NCBI RefSeq assembly: GCF_030814015.1
Contig: NZ_JAUSUL010000001.1
Location: 248,001 to 312,000, forward strand
Direction: 5' to 3'
From: Amorphus orientalis
GTDB lineage: Bacteria; Pseudomonadota; Alphaproteobacteria; Rhizobiales; Amorphaceae
DNA length: 64,000 nt
The first letter of the stretch is position 1; each line of letters opens with the position of its first letter. The notes below the pieces were generated by a model, which saw only the letters and a program-made list of their open reading frames with translations, did not search any database and was not told the DNA's origin. Positions 1-8,671 of this stretch are shown piece after piece. The position numbers were made by a program, and so were the translations under genes.

Positions 1-24
1 GCGTTTTCTGCGGGCGGCAGATAA

Positions 25-38
25 TGACCGATCGGTCA
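25..38. promoter_or_regulatory. TetR-type palindromic operator upstream of the alcohol dehydrogenase
   Basis: TGACCGATCGGTCA is a perfect 14-bp palindrome about 80 bp upstream of the alcohol dehydrogenase start. Its form, two TGACC half sites meeting at GATC, is what TetR/AcrR-family repressors often bind. No TetR gene lies to the right, so the regulator would have to be left of the window. Binding is inferred from sequence form only. Confidence 0.45.
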
Positions 39-120
39 CTTTTCACGCGGCCGCACACTTCCTAGCTTGATGAGTAGGGGCCGGAAAGAATCGCCCACCA
101 CAAAGCTCGGGAGACGCACC

Positions 121-1245
121 ATGAACGAAATATCGACCCGCGACATCAAGGCCGCCGTCATTCGCTCGGAGGGATCGAAGTTCACCCTTGAGGATCTCAA
201 GCTCGGTGCGCCGGGTCCGCGTGAGGTCGTGGTCAAGGTGGTCGCCGTCGGCATGTGCCACACCGACCTGATCATCCGCGACCAGTATTATCCGACGCCG
301 CTGCCGGTCGTGCTCGGCCACGAAGGCTCGGGTGTCGTGGAAGCCGTCGGCGATGCGGTGAAGGCGGTCGCGCCGGGCGATCACGTGGTCATGAGCTTCA
401 TGTCCTGCGGAACATGCGGCCCTTGCGAGGGCGGCCATCCCTATCACTGTGCTGACTTCTTCGCGCTCAATTTCGGCGGCTCGCGCAAGGACGGCTCCAC
501 CGCGGTGACGGAAGACGGCAGCAGCCAGATCCACGATCATTTCTTTGGTCAGTCCTCGTTCTCCAGCTACGCCATCGCCCATGAGCGGAACCTCGTGAAG
601 GTCGACAAGGAGGCGCCGCTCGAGCTTCTCGGTCCGCTCGGGTGCGGCATCCAGACCGGCGCCGGGGCGGTGCTCAACTCGCTCGGGGTGGGTGCCGGGC
701 AGAGCTTCGCCTCGTTCGGGGCCGGCGCGGTCGGTCTCAGCTCCGTGATGGCGGCCCGGGTCGCCGGCGCGACCACGATCATCGCCGTCGACGTCCAGCC
801 GAGCCGGCTGGAGCTCGCCAAGGAGTGCGGCGCCACCCATGTGGTCAATTCCAAGGAGGTCGATCCGGTCGAGAAGATCCAGGAGATCACCGGCGGCGGC
901 GCCGACTTCACCCTGGAATCCAGCGGGCGTCCGGAGGTGCTGCGTCAGGCGGTGGACGCCCTCGGCATCATGGGGACCTGCGGCGTCGTCGGTGCGCCGA
1001 AACTCGGAGTGGAAGCGAACTTCGACGTCAACGGCCTGATGGTACCGGGCAAGCGGATCATGGGCATCGTCGAAGGCGGCAGCGTCCCGCAGATTTTCAT
1101 TCCGCGCCTGGTCGAGCTGCAGCGCCAGGGCCGCTTCCCGTTCGAAAAGCTGGTCAAGTTCTACGACTTCGACCAGATCAACCAGGCGGTCGAGGACAGC
1201 GAGAGCGGCAAGACCATCAAGCCGATCCTGCGCATGCCGAGCTGA
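121..1245 (+). CDS. Zn-dependent NAD alcohol dehydrogenase (aryl-alcohol dehydrogenase type)
   Basis: A 374-residue medium-chain alcohol dehydrogenase. It should oxidise a primary or aromatic alcohol to the aldehyde with NAD in the cytosol. The catalytic zinc site is visible as C46, H67-E68 and C175. A structural zinc site is formed by C96, C99, C102 and C110. The Rossmann motif GAGAVG lies near residue 200, and D224 at the end of the second strand favours NAD over NADP. The ATG at 121 is preferred over the in-frame ATG at 67 because GGGAGA lies just upstream and homologues begin near here. The gene stands alone, with a TetR-type palindrome upstream and a terminator downstream. The substrate is not readable from sequence; benzyl-alcohol-type dehydrogenases are the closest match I recognise. 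Confidence 0.9.
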   Translation: MNEISTRDIKAAVIRSEGSKFTLEDLKLGAPGPREVVVKVVAVGMCHTDLIIRDQYYPTPLPVVLGHEGSGVVEAVGDAVKAVAPGDHVVMSFMSCGTCGPCEGGHPYHCADFFALNFGGSRKDGSTAVTEDGSSQIHDHFFGQSSFSSYAIAHERNLVKVDKEAPLELLGPLGCGIQTGAGAVLNSLGVGAGQSFASFGAGAVGLSSVMAARVAGATTIIAVDVQPSRLELAKECGATHVVNSKEVDPVEKIQEITGGGADFTLESSGRPEVLRQAVDALGIMGTCGVVGAPKLGVEANFDVNGLMVPGKRIMGIVEGGSVPQIFIPRLVELQRQGRFPFEKLVKFYDFDQINQAVEDSESGKTIKPILRMPS

Positions 1246-1280
1246 TCGCAAAGGCGATCAGACACACCCCAGAAGACCAG

Positions 1281-1315
1281 AGCCGTCCGGATCGAGCGAG
1301 CCGGGCGGCTTTTTC
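1281..1315 (+). terminator. Rho-independent terminator after the alcohol dehydrogenase
   Basis: AGCCGTCCGG and CCGGGCGGCT form a ten-pair stem with one G.U pair, followed by TTTTT. It is 36 bp after the dehydrogenase stop codon and before the convergent pyrD. Confidence 0.75.
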
Positions 1316-1362
1316 ATACCCCCATGATCATCCGCGCTGCCCGATGGTCGTCTGCAGACCGT

Positions 1363-2457
1363 CTACGCGCTGACCGAGCCCTCTCCGCGTGCCCAGGCGT
1401 CGCGCTCGCAGCCCACGGCCTCGGTGATCGACGACAGGCCGCGGCGGCGGACCTCGGCGCCGAGATGGCGCAGGATCTCGCCGACCAGCGCGCCGTCATA
1501 GACGAGGCCCGTATAGACCTGGATCAGGCTGGCGCCGGCCGCGATCTTGGCGAAGGCGGTGGCGCCCGACGTGATCCCGCCGACCCCGACCAGCGGCATC
1601 TTTCCCTCGAGCCGGTCGGCGAACCTGGCCAGGACGACGGTGGAGGGGTGAAACAGGGGCTTGCCGGACAGTCCGCCCGCCTCGCCGCTGAGCCGGGCTT
1701 CCCTGAGGTTCGGCCGGGCGATGGTGGTGTTGGAGACGATCAGCCCGTCGATGCCGTGGTCCAGGACGGTCCGGGCAATCGTGTCGATGCCCAGCTCGTC
1801 CAGATCCGGCGCCACCTTGACCAGAAGCGGAACACGCCGGCCGGTGCTGGCGGCCTCCTCGCGGGCGGTGGCCACACGGGCCAGAAGCTCTTTCAGCGCC
1901 TCCGCGCCCTGAAGATCGCGCAGACCGGGCGTGTTCGGCGACGAGATGTTGATCGTGAAATAGGATGCCACATCGGCGAAGGTGCCGATCCCGCGCACAT
2001 AGTCGTCGATCCGGTCGTGGCTGATCTTGTTGGCGCCGAGGTTCACGCCGACGATCCCGGAGGCTGGCCGCGCGGCAAGCCGCCGGTGCGCGGCGGCATG
2101 ACCCTCGCTGTTGAATCCGAACCTGTTGATGAGGGCATGATCCCGCCGCAGCCGGAACGCACGGGGTCTCGGATTTCCGGGTTGGGCGAGCGGCGTCACG
2201 GTGCCCACCTCGACGAACCCGAAGCCGAGCTTCAGCAGCGCATCCGGGACCTCGGCATCCTTGTCGAAGCCGGCCGCCATGCCCAGCGGATTGGGAAAGT
2301 CGAGGCCGAATGCCCGGACTGAAAGGGCCGGATCGGCCGGGACCGGGTCTGCCGGCACCAGCCCGTCGGACAGAAGCCGGATGGTGACCCGGTGGGCGCG
2401 CTCGGGATCGAGCAGATGCAGCGCGCGGGGGCCGAACCTGGCCGCGAGCCCGTTCAC
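1363..2457 (-). CDS. pyrD: Dihydroorotate dehydrogenase (quinone), class 2
   Basis: A 364-residue class 2 dihydroorotate dehydrogenase, the membrane-associated FMN enzyme that oxidises dihydroorotate to orotate with quinone in pyrimidine synthesis. Characteristic segments are FPNPLGMAAGFDKDAEVP, NRFGFNSEG, NISSPNTPGLRDLQ, VKVAPDL, VSNTT and the phosphate-binding GVGGI. The serine of the NISSPNTPG loop fits the class 2 catalytic base. I place the start at the GTG at 2457 because it overlaps the DUF952 stop as GTGA, showing translational coupling; the open frame continues upstream to 2583 inside the DUF952 gene without a homologous N terminus. The resulting N terminus (residues 1-30) corresponds to the amphipathic membrane-binding helix of class 2 enzymes. 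Confidence 0.95.
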   Translation of the reverse strand: MNGLAARFGPRALHLLDPERAHRVTIRLLSDGLVPADPVPADPALSVRAFGLDFPNPLGMAAGFDKDAEVPDALLKLGFGFVEVGTVTPLAQPGNPRPRAFRLRRDHALINRFGFNSEGHAAAHRRLAARPASGIVGVNLGANKISHDRIDDYVRGIGTFADVASYFTINISSPNTPGLRDLQGAEALKELLARVATAREEAASTGRRVPLLVKVAPDLDELGIDTIARTVLDHGIDGLIVSNTTIARPNLREARLSGEAGGLSGKPLFHPSTVVLARFADRLEGKMPLVGVGGITSGATAFAKIAAGASLIQVYTGLVYDGALVGEILRHLGAEVRRRGLSSITEAVGCERDAWARGEGSVSA

Positions 2458-2801
2458 GAAGCGAGATCCGGAAAGCGATGGCCGGTCGGCGTCAGCGGGA
2501 GCGGTCTCACCCACGCCGCGGCGTCCACGGGGAGGTCGCCGTAAAGGTGGGGAAAGAGATCCCCGCCCCGCGACGGCTCCCACTTAAGCGCCTCCCCGAG
2601 GGCTTCGGTGGGGACCGCCACCAGGAGCAGCCCGTCCTGGTCCCGGAAGTGCTTGCTCGCCGTCTCCTCCACCTGATGGGCGGCGGAGAAATGGATGAAT
2701 CCGTCGGCAAGGTCGACCGGCGCGCCATGGTAGACGCCCTCGGCTGTGGCGGTCCGCCAGGCGTCCTTGTCGACGATTTTGTAGACAGTGCTTGCGTGCA
2801 T
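2454..2801 (-). CDS. DUF952 domain-containing protein
   Basis: A 115-residue protein that starts at an ATG at 2801 (MHASTVYKIV). It spans the whole DUF952 domain, including the segments DGFIHFS, ADQV-like AAHQVEETASKHF and the tail FPHLYGDLP. The function of DUF952 is not established. It sits directly upstream of pyrD with a four-base overlap. The same DUF952-pyrD pairing is usual in Hyphomicrobiales, so co-transcription with pyrimidine synthesis is likely, but a role in that pathway is only inference. Confidence 0.85.
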   Translation of the reverse strand: MHASTVYKIVDKDAWRTATAEGVYHGAPVDLADGFIHFSAAHQVEETASKHFRDQDGLLLVAVPTEALGEALKWEPSRGGDLFPHLYGDLPVDAAAWVRPLPLTPTGHRFPDLAS

Positions 2802-3139
2802 GGAGCGGGTTCCCGATTCGCGGCGAACTTAGCGGGTGAGGCGAGCCGGCTTCAAGCGCAGACGTGCGGGGGCGGGCGCAGCCGCGGCATCCCGTCTGGA
2901 CAGACGGCGCCGGGCGTGATTAAGGTGCCGATTAGGTATCTATTCCTTGAGCAGTCGAAGGGAAGGGCGCTGCGGCCCGGGAGCCTTTTCCGCTCGGACA
3001 AGACCGTCCGGTCGAGAAGAAACGGCTCCTGGTTCAACTGCTTGAGCAGGCCCTTTTCGGTCGGGCTGGTTCAACCCGAACGGGGCATGCTCTGGTGCAG
3101 CGGGCGGACGATCCCGGCGGACGGCGAGGTATTGGCTCC
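2802..3139. other. Divergent intergenic region, DUF952-pyrD / S24 regulator
   Basis: 338 bp without a gene, holding the promoters of two divergent units. The nonamer TGGTTCAAC occurs at 3030-3038 and 3068-3076. Around it are CTGCTTGAGCAG (a TG-centred inverted repeat) and GGTTCAACC. These could be operator sites for the adjacent LexA-like regulator, as autoregulation is common in that family. No RNA gene or small coding frame with a ribosome site was found. Confidence 0.4.
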
Positions 3140-3784
3140 ATGCTGACCCACGATCAGGTTTGGTCGGCCATCGACACGTTGGCCGAGCGGCAGGGGATGA
3201 CGCCGTCCGGCCTGGCCCGGCGTGCCGGTCTCGATCCGACGACCTTCAACAAGTCGAAGCGGCTGGCCGGCGACGGGCGCCCCCGCTGGCCATCGACGGA
3301 ATCGATCGCCAAGATCCTCGAGGCGACGGGCGCAAGCCTGACCGACTTCTTCCGCTCCTCCGGGGCAGAGGAGGCGGCGGCGGATGCGTTGCCGACACCG
3401 CGGGCTGTTCCGCTCCTGGGGTTCGCCCAGGCCGGCGCCGGCGGATTCTTCGACGACGGCGGATTTCCGGTGGGGGCGGGCTGGGACGAGATCGCCTTTC
3501 CAGAGCGCCGCGACGAGCCCGTTTACGCTCTCGAGATCGCCGGCGATTCCATGCTTCCGCTCTATCGCGACGGTGACGTATTGATCGTCTCGCGGGCGTC
3601 GACGATCCGGCGGGGAGACCGGGTGGTCGTGAAGACGACGGACGGCGAGGTCATGGCCAAGGTTCTGCACCGGCAGACGGGCAAGGTTCTGGAACTCACC
3701 TCGCTCAATCCGGAGCACGCCGACCGCAAGATTCCGCTCGCCTCCATCGAGTGGATGGCGCGGATTCTGTGGGCGAGCCAGTAA
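3140..3784 (+). CDS. LexA/CI-like S24 peptidase transcriptional regulator
   Basis: A 214-residue repressor. An N-terminal XRE-like helix-turn-helix covers residues 5-70 (GMTPSGLARRAGLDPTTFNK) and a C-terminal S24 peptidase domain residues 90-210. The nucleophile is S137 in GDSMLP, and K174 in EVMAK lies exactly 37 residues later, the same spacing as S119/K156 in LexA. AG dipeptides near residues 98-101 (FAQAGAGG) could be the self-cleavage site. The protein therefore looks capable of RecA-stimulated self-cleavage. It is not the SOS LexA itself, whose alphaproteobacterial form has a winged helix. Conserved chromosomal versions of this gene exist in Hyphomicrobiales, so it need not mark a prophage; no phage genes are nearby. 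It is coupled by a one-base overlap to the next gene. Confidence 0.88.
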   Translation: MLTHDQVWSAIDTLAERQGMTPSGLARRAGLDPTTFNKSKRLAGDGRPRWPSTESIAKILEATGASLTDFFRSSGAEEAAADALPTPRAVPLLGFAQAGAGGFFDDGGFPVGAGWDEIAFPERRDEPVYALEIAGDSMLPLYRDGDVLIVSRASTIRRGDRVVVKTTDGEVMAKVLHRQTGKVLELTSLNPEHADRKIPLASIEWMARILWASQ

Positions 3785-4617
3785 TGCTGTCCTATTCCCG
3801 GCAACGCCGGCGGTCCCAGGCGATTTCCAGGGCGCTCTATGCGCTGGTGGTGGTGTGCGCGGCAGCGATCAGCGTGGTGCCGCTGCTCCTGATCGACGAC
3901 GCCTGGTTCGGACCCGTAACCTCGAAAATGGACACGCTGCCGCTGGCGGCGCCCAACGACGATCCGCAGAACGCGTCCGACTGGGGCGGCAAGTTCCGGC
4001 CCCAGGCCGCCGGGGAGGAGGGGCAGGACGCCGCTGCCGGCCAGGCCGGTGCGCCCGAGCCCGAAGCCTCCGTCCGGGACGTCTCCTCCAACGAGATCAC
4101 CCGCAGCCCGAACATCGCCGCGCCGCTTCAGCGGCTGCCGAGCGCGGTGGAGGTCCCGCCGCCGCTGCCGCCCGAACCCGTCCGCTATTTCCTCGTGGTG
4201 GTCGAGGATGCCCTGACCATCAGCGCCGACGGGCTGACCCTGAAAATGGCTCACGTCACCGGGCCATCGACCTTCGAATCCTGCCAGGAGGGGTCTCCGG
4301 TCAAATGGAGCTGCGACATCCGCGCGCGCACGGCTTTGCGCAAGCTGGTGGGCGCGCGCGCGATCGAGTGCATGGCGCTCGACGAGGAGACGGCGCGAAA
4401 GCTCGAAGAGGCGGCCAGGGCGGAGCGAGAGTCCGATGTCGCCGGACCCGTGGCGGCCGACTGCACGGTCGGCAGCACCGACATCGCCGGCTGGCTCGTG
4501 TCCCAGGGCTGGGCTCAGCCGACCGAAGAAGCGCCGGATCGGCTGAAGGTTCTGTCCTGGATTGCCCAGGGTCAGAAGCGCGGCCTCTGGCAGCCGATCC
4601 CGCCGACCACCCAGTAG
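3784..4617 (+). CDS. Membrane-anchored degenerate SNase-like (thermonuclease-family) protein
   Basis: A 277-residue protein. The ATG overlaps the stop of the S24 regulator by one base (TAATG), so the genes are translationally linked. Residues 18-38 are one hydrophobic membrane segment (ALYALVVVCAAAISVVPLLL). Residues 45-130 are a Pro/Ala/Glu-rich linker, and residues about 135-275 resemble staphylococcal nuclease (SNase fold), ending LVSQGWAQP...GLW. The fold signature is retained but the usual active-site Asp, Arg and Glu and the DRYGR segment are missing. It has extra Cys residues in their place. It is therefore probably a pseudo-nuclease acting in the periplasm, perhaps as a binding module. 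A second such protein occurs at 39869-40690. Confidence 0.7.
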   Translation: MLSYSRQRRRSQAISRALYALVVVCAAAISVVPLLLIDDAWFGPVTSKMDTLPLAAPNDDPQNASDWGGKFRPQAAGEEGQDAAAGQAGAPEPEASVRDVSSNEITRSPNIAAPLQRLPSAVEVPPPLPPEPVRYFLVVVEDALTISADGLTLKMAHVTGPSTFESCQEGSPVKWSCDIRARTALRKLVGARAIECMALDEETARKLEEAARAERESDVAGPVAADCTVGSTDIAGWLVSQGWAQPTEEAPDRLKVLSWIAQGQKRGLWQPIPPTTQ

Positions 4618-4638
4618 GCGCCCGGACGGGGCGGCCGG

Positions 4639-6312
4639 TCAGTCGCGCGCTTCCGTGTTCGCCGCCGCCAGCTCGCCGGCGAGCGCCTTGGCGATCAGCG
4701 CGCGCGTCTCGTCGATGCCATAAAGCGCAACGAAGGAGCCGAAGCGCGGCCCCTGGTCCTGGCCGAGCAGCACCTGGTAGAGCGCCTGGAACCAGACGCC
4801 GGAGACGCCCGGACCGCCGTCGGGGCCCTTCCGCTTCGGATCCTGGTAGCGCTCGATCGGACGGGCCACGTCGAGGATCGCATCCTGGATCGCCGCCGCA
4901 TCGGCGTCGGCCGGCAGCGCCGCCAGCTTCGCGTCGAGGTCGGCCAGGGCGGCGCGCTCGGTCTCGTCGGGTGCCCGGAACACCTTCTTGGGGCGGACGA
5001 AATCCTCGAAATAGCGGATCGCGTAGCCGACGAGCCGGTCCAGTTCCGGCGCGGTCTGCGGGGTCACGCCCGGCGCGTAGCGGGAGATGTAGGCCCACAG
5101 CACGTCGGACGTTTCGGCGTTCGAGGCCGACACCAGATTGAGCAGCAGGGCGAACGAGACCGGCATTTCCACAGCCGGCGGATAGCCGCTGTGAATGTGC
5201 CAGGTCGGGTTGTTCACCTGGCCCGCCGGGTCCTGCCGGCCGATGGCCGAGAGATGGGCGAAATATTCGTCGACGGCGCGCGGGATGACGTCGAAATAGA
5301 GCTTCTTCGCCGTCTTCGGCTTCTGGAACATGTAGAGCGAGAGGCTTTCCGGCGAGGCGTAGGTCAGCCACTCGTCGATGGTCAGCCCGTTGCCCTTCGA
5401 CTTGGAGATCTTCTCGCCCTTGTCGTCGAGGAAGAGCTCGTAGACGAAGTGCGCCGGCGGTTCGACGCCGAGCACCGAGCAGATCCTGTCATAGACCGGC
5501 TGGTTGGAGAGATGGTCCTTGCCGAACATCTCAAAATCGACGCCCAGCGCCGCCCAGCGCGCGCCGAAATCGGGCTTCCACTGCAGCTTCACATGGCCGC
5601 CGGTCACCGGAAGCGTCGTCTCCGTGCCGTCCTCGTCGTCGAAGGTCACGGTGCCCTCGGCGGCGTTCACCTCCTTCATCGGCACGTAGAGAACGCGCCC
5701 GGTGGTGGGAGAGATCGGCAGGAACGGCGAGTAGGTGGCCTGGCGCTCCTCGCCCAGCGTCGGCAGCATCACGTCCATGATCGCCCGGTAGCGCTCGGCG
5801 ACGCGCCGGAGGATCTCGTCGAAGCGGCCGGAGGTGTAATAGTCGGTGGCGCTGGCGAACTCGTACTCGAAGCCGAACGCGTCGAGGAACGAGCGCAGCT
5901 TCGCGTTGTTGTGGGCGCCGAACGACTCGAAGTTCTCGAACGGGTCCGGGACCCGGGTCAGCGGCTTGCCGAGATTCTCCTGCAAGAGCGCCTGATTGGG
6001 CACGTTCTCGGGCACCTTGCGCATGCCGTCCATGTCGTCGGAGAAGCACAGCAGCCGCGTCTTGATCCGGTCCTCGGTCAGAACGCGGAAGGCGTGGCGC
6101 ACCATCGTGGTGCGGGCGACCTCGCCGAAGGTGCCGATGTGCGGCAGGCCGGACGGGCCGTAGCCGGTCTCGAACAGGACCTCGTCCTTGCCGCCCTGAC
6201 GCTCCAGCCGCTCGACCAGCTTGCGCGCCTCTTCGAACGGCCACGCCTTGCTGACCTTCGCCGCAGCGACGATCTCTTCGGAAAGATCGGAGGGCTCGGG
6301 GCGAACGGTCAT
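4639..6312 (-). CDS. lysK: Lysyl-tRNA synthetase, class I
   Basis: A 557-residue class I enzyme that charges tRNA-Lys, the form found in archaea and alphaproteobacteria instead of class II LysS. The HIGH-type motif is LPHIGTF near residue 52 and the KMSKS-type motif is KISKSKGNG near residue 300. The C-terminal 200 residues form the helical anticodon-binding part. The ATG at 6312 ([10 protein letters not shown]) matches family N termini; the frame is open a further 54 codons upstream without conserved sequence. It is convergent with the SNase-like gene, 21 bp away, and divergent from terB. Being the only charging enzyme for lysine visible here, it is presumably essential. Confidence 0.96.
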   Translation of the reverse strand: MTVRPEPSDLSEEIVAAAKVSKAWPFEEARKLVERLERQGGKDEVLFETGYGPSGLPHIGTFGEVARTTMVRHAFRVLTEDRIKTRLLCFSDDMDGMRKVPENVPNQALLQENLGKPLTRVPDPFENFESFGAHNNAKLRSFLDAFGFEYEFASATDYYTSGRFDEILRRVAERYRAIMDVMLPTLGEERQATYSPFLPISPTTGRVLYVPMKEVNAAEGTVTFDDEDGTETTLPVTGGHVKLQWKPDFGARWAALGVDFEMFGKDHLSNQPVYDRICSVLGVEPPAHFVYELFLDDKGEKISKSKGNGLTIDEWLTYASPESLSLYMFQKPKTAKKLYFDVIPRAVDEYFAHLSAIGRQDPAGQVNNPTWHIHSGYPPAVEMPVSFALLLNLVSASNAETSDVLWAYISRYAPGVTPQTAPELDRLVGYAIRYFEDFVRPKKVFRAPDETERAALADLDAKLAALPADADAAAIQDAILDVARPIERYQDPKRKGPDGGPGVSGVWFQALYQVLLGQDQGPRFGSFVALYGIDETRALIAKALAGELAAANTEARD

Positions 6313-6678
6313 GATAGGGGCCTTGATCGGTTGCCGTCGGGTGCGACGGGAGACGGGTCGGATGACGAAAGTCCGTGCTCCGTGCCTGGGCACCACCGGG
6401 TGCCGTGCGGAGGCCGGGATCGTCTGTCGTGATCGATGCGGAGGGCATGTGCCGCGCGGCAGGCCGCCTCTCACGCCGCTGATCTATGGGGACGGGCCGG
6501 TCGGGTCAATTCTCAAGGCCGCGAAATCGGCCTGATGCGGCAGAGCGCTCGGATCCGACCGAGGGGGATTGCTCAAATATCGGATACGGAGCCGTTTCCG
6601 ATCGATTAGGTGTTTCCACCCCGTCGGAAAAAGCTCTAGGTTCGCGCGGATTTTGCGAGCAACCACGGCGAGTCTGAC
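6313..6678. other. Divergent intergenic region lysK / terB
   Basis: 366 bp without a gene. It must contain the promoters of lysK (leftward) and the TerB gene (rightward). Apart from the palindrome at 6579-6602 I see no structured RNA, repeat or plausible small gene. Confidence 0.4.
6579..6602. promoter_or_regulatory. 24-bp near-perfect palindrome upstream of the TerB gene
   Basis: Arms ATCGGATACGG and CCGTTTCCGAT flank a two-base centre (AG). They pair over 11 positions with a single mismatch. The centre is about 88 bp upstream of the TerB-family start at 6679, a plausible operator position. No cognate regulator is identified. Confidence 0.35.
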
Positions 6679-7092
6679 ATGGATCAACCGATTTCCCACC
6701 ACGATGCGCTCATCTACGTCATGGTCACCATGTCGGCGGTCGACCGGTCCATGACCGACGCCGAGCTTCAGCGCATTGGTGACATCGTGCGTACCCTTCC
6801 GGTTTTCCGTGACTTTCGGGAGGGACGGCTGGTCGAAGCCGCGGAGACCTGCGCGGATATCCTGCAGGCCGACGACGGGCTGGAGACGGTGCTGGAACTG
6901 ATCCGCACCTGCATTCCGGCCCAGCTCTACGAGACCGCCTATGCGCTCGGTGTCGAGGTGGCGGCCGCCGATCTTCACGTCGAGCCGGAGGAGCTCCGGC
7001 TTCTCGCCATGCTGCGCGACCGGCTGGAGCTGGACAAGCTGACCACGGCAGCGCTCGAACGCAGCGCCCGCGCCCGCTACCACACGCTTTGA
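6679..7092 (+). CDS. TerB-family (TerB-like) protein
   Basis: A 137-residue all-helical cytosolic protein of the TerB/DjlA-N clan. Recognisable features are the acidic metal-site segments VDRSMTDAELQRI (residues 21-33) and AAADLHVEPEELRLL (residues 95-109), each with the D/E pattern of the TerB fold. Many stand-alone TerB proteins in Hyphomicrobiales are unrelated to tellurite resistance. No other ter genes are nearby, so resistance should not be assumed. A long palindrome lies in its upstream region. It is convergent with bdhA. Confidence 0.85.
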   Translation: MDQPISHHDALIYVMVTMSAVDRSMTDAELQRIGDIVRTLPVFRDFREGRLVEAAETCADILQADDGLETVLELIRTCIPAQLYETAYALGVEVAAADLHVEPEELRLLAMLRDRLELDKLTTAALERSARARYHTL

Positions 7093-7106
7093 TGCGTGAG
7101 GGCCGC

Positions 7107-7130
7107 GGAAGCGGGTCCTTGCCCGCTTCC
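7107..7130. terminator. Hairpin between convergent TerB gene and bdhA
   Basis: GGAAGCGGG and CCCGCTTCC form a perfect nine-pair stem around a six-base loop. It lies 15 bp after the TerB-gene stop and 27 bp beyond the bdhA stop. There is no T tract on either strand, so termination efficiency is uncertain. Confidence 0.4.
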
Positions 7131-7156
7131 CGGCTCGTTGGCGCTGTCGCGGCCGG

Positions 7157-7939
7157 TTATTCCGCCGTCCAGCCGCCGTCGATGGGCAGGATCGCGCCGG
7201 TGATCGACGACGCCGCGTCGGAGCACAGGAACACCGCATAGGCGGCCACCTGTTCGACGGTGACGAACTCCTTGGTTGGCTGCGCCGCCAGAAGCACGTC
7301 CCGCTTCACCTCTTCCTCGGTGATGCCGCGCGCCTTGGCGGTGTCCGGGATCTGCGCTTCGACGAGCGGGGTCCAGACATAGCCCGGGCAGAGCGCGTTG
7401 ACCGTCACGCCGTGCTGGGCGGTTTCCAGCGCCACCACTTTGGTGAGGCCGGCGATGCCGTGCTTGGCGGCCACGTAGGCCGCCTTGTCGGGCGAGGCGA
7501 CCAGGGCGTGGGCCGAAGCGGTGTTGATGATCCGGCCCCATTTCCGGCTCTTCATGCCGGGCACGGCGGCCTTGATCGTGTGGAAGGCGGAGGAGAGGTT
7601 GATGGCGAGGATCTGGTCCCACTTGGCGTCCGGGAAGTCCTCGATCGGCGAGACGTACTGGATGCCCGCATTGTTGACCAGAATGTCGACCGCGCCGAAC
7701 GTGTCTTCGGCCATCTTGATCATGCCGGTGATCTCGTCCGGCTTGGTCATGTCGGCGGCGGAGTAGACGCACTTGACCTTGAATTCGCTCTCGATCGCGG
7801 CGCGTTCCTTCTCGATCGCGTCCTTGTCGCCAAACCCGTTGATGACGATGTTGGCTCCCTTTTCGGCCATGGCCCGGGCATAGCCGAGACCGATACCGGA
7901 GGTGGAGCCGGTGATCACAGCCGTCTTTCCGTCGAGCAT
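7157..7939 (-). CDS. bdhA: 3-hydroxybutyrate dehydrogenase
   Basis: A 260-residue classical short-chain dehydrogenase that interconverts (R)-3-hydroxybutyrate and acetoacetate with NAD in polyhydroxybutyrate breakdown. The cofactor motif TGSTSGIGLGYA is at residues 10-21, NNAG near 90, the catalytic Ser in NTASAHAL near 140, and Tyr/Lys in YVAAKHG near 155. Q-rich and ILPIDGGWTAE segments at the C terminus are typical of the 3-hydroxybutyrate subfamily. ATG at 7939 is preceded by GAAGAGG at good spacing. Related acyl-CoA functions in the window are hbd, etfAB and tesB. Confidence 0.93.
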   Translation of the reverse strand: MLDGKTAVITGSTSGIGLGYARAMAEKGANIVINGFGDKDAIEKERAAIESEFKVKCVYSAADMTKPDEITGMIKMAEDTFGAVDILVNNAGIQYVSPIEDFPDAKWDQILAINLSSAFHTIKAAVPGMKSRKWGRIINTASAHALVASPDKAAYVAAKHGIAGLTKVVALETAQHGVTVNALCPGYVWTPLVEAQIPDTAKARGITEEEVKRDVLLAAQPTKEFVTVEQVAAYAVFLCSDAASSITGAILPIDGGWTAE

Positions 7940-8185
7940 TCCAGTTACCTCTTCCATCGGGTTCGCTGCGCCGCAACGATGACATCGATGGGCGCCGGGG
8001 TGCAATCAAGCTGAGTATTGCCGCAGTTTCACGACGACGGCACATCGATGCGATAGGCTCGAATACGGTGCGTGCCAAGCGGCGATCTCGTCAGCGGACG
8101 CATTGCAGGCTAAGAGGGGCGGTGGAGGGCAGGGGAAGTCCATGCGCCGGGCCGCTGGCCCGGCGTCGCCCGAACAGGACGTGAC

Positions 8186-8671
8186 ATGAGCGGTATCTTT
8201 CCAGACCCGACCCACGACCACCACGGATGCGCGCCTGCCGCCGTCGCTGCGGCGGAGGAGCATTGCCGCTCAAAGGGCTTGCGTCTCTCCGCGATGCGCC
8301 GCGCCGTTCTGGAAAAGCTGGCCGAAAGTCACGCGCCGCTGGGCGCCTACGACATTCTCGACCGTCTCGCCGAGAGCTCCGGCCGGCCGGCGCCGATCTC
8401 GGTCTACCGTGCGCTCTCCTTTCTGACCGAGGAAGGACTGGCGCATCGGATCGAAAGCCTGAACGCCTATGTTGCCTGCGGCGAAAACCACGGTACGGCG
8501 CAGCCGCTGGTCTTCCTGATCTGCGAGCGCTGCCGCCAGGTCGGCGAGGCGAAGGCGACCGATCTCGGCATCAAGATCGATCAGGTGGCCCGCTCGGCCG
8601 GCTTCACGCCCCAGCGCGCCACACTGGAAATCTTCGGCATCTGCGAACACTGCTCGCGGGAGCCGGCATGA
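8186..8671 (+). CDS. zur: Fur-family zinc uptake regulator Zur
   Basis: A 161-residue Fur-family repressor. The winged helix occupies residues 25-95 ([21 protein letters not shown]). The dimer domain follows, with the structural zinc pairs CERC (near residue 113) and CEHC (near 155). Lack of the Fur-type HHHDH segment and the CxxC pairs point to Zur rather than Fur or PerR. The N terminus carries an HDHHGC cluster (residues 10-15). It represses zinc import when zinc is sufficient; the znu genes are not in the window. It overlaps the next gene as ATGA. Confidence 0.85.
   Translation: MSGIFPDPTHDHHGCAPAAVAAAEEHCRSKGLRLSAMRRAVLEKLAESHAPLGAYDILDRLAESSGRPAPISVYRALSFLTEEGLAHRIESLNAYVACGENHGTAQPLVFLICERCRQVGEAKATDLGIKIDQVARSAGFTPQRATLEIFGICEHCSREPA

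Noticed and set aside
43-1251. 402-codon open frame antisense to the alcohol dehydrogenase
   Set aside because: High G+C produces long antisense frames. The plus-strand dehydrogenase has all zinc and cofactor motifs; the antisense product shows His/Arg/Asp-rich nonsense composition.
3140-3784. Prophage repressor indicating a prophage
   Set aside because: No other phage genes are near and the regulator is flanked by housekeeping genes; chromosomal S24 regulators of this kind are common.
6679-7092. Tellurite resistance determinant
   Set aside because: Only a lone TerB-like protein is present; terZ, terC, terD and terE are missing.
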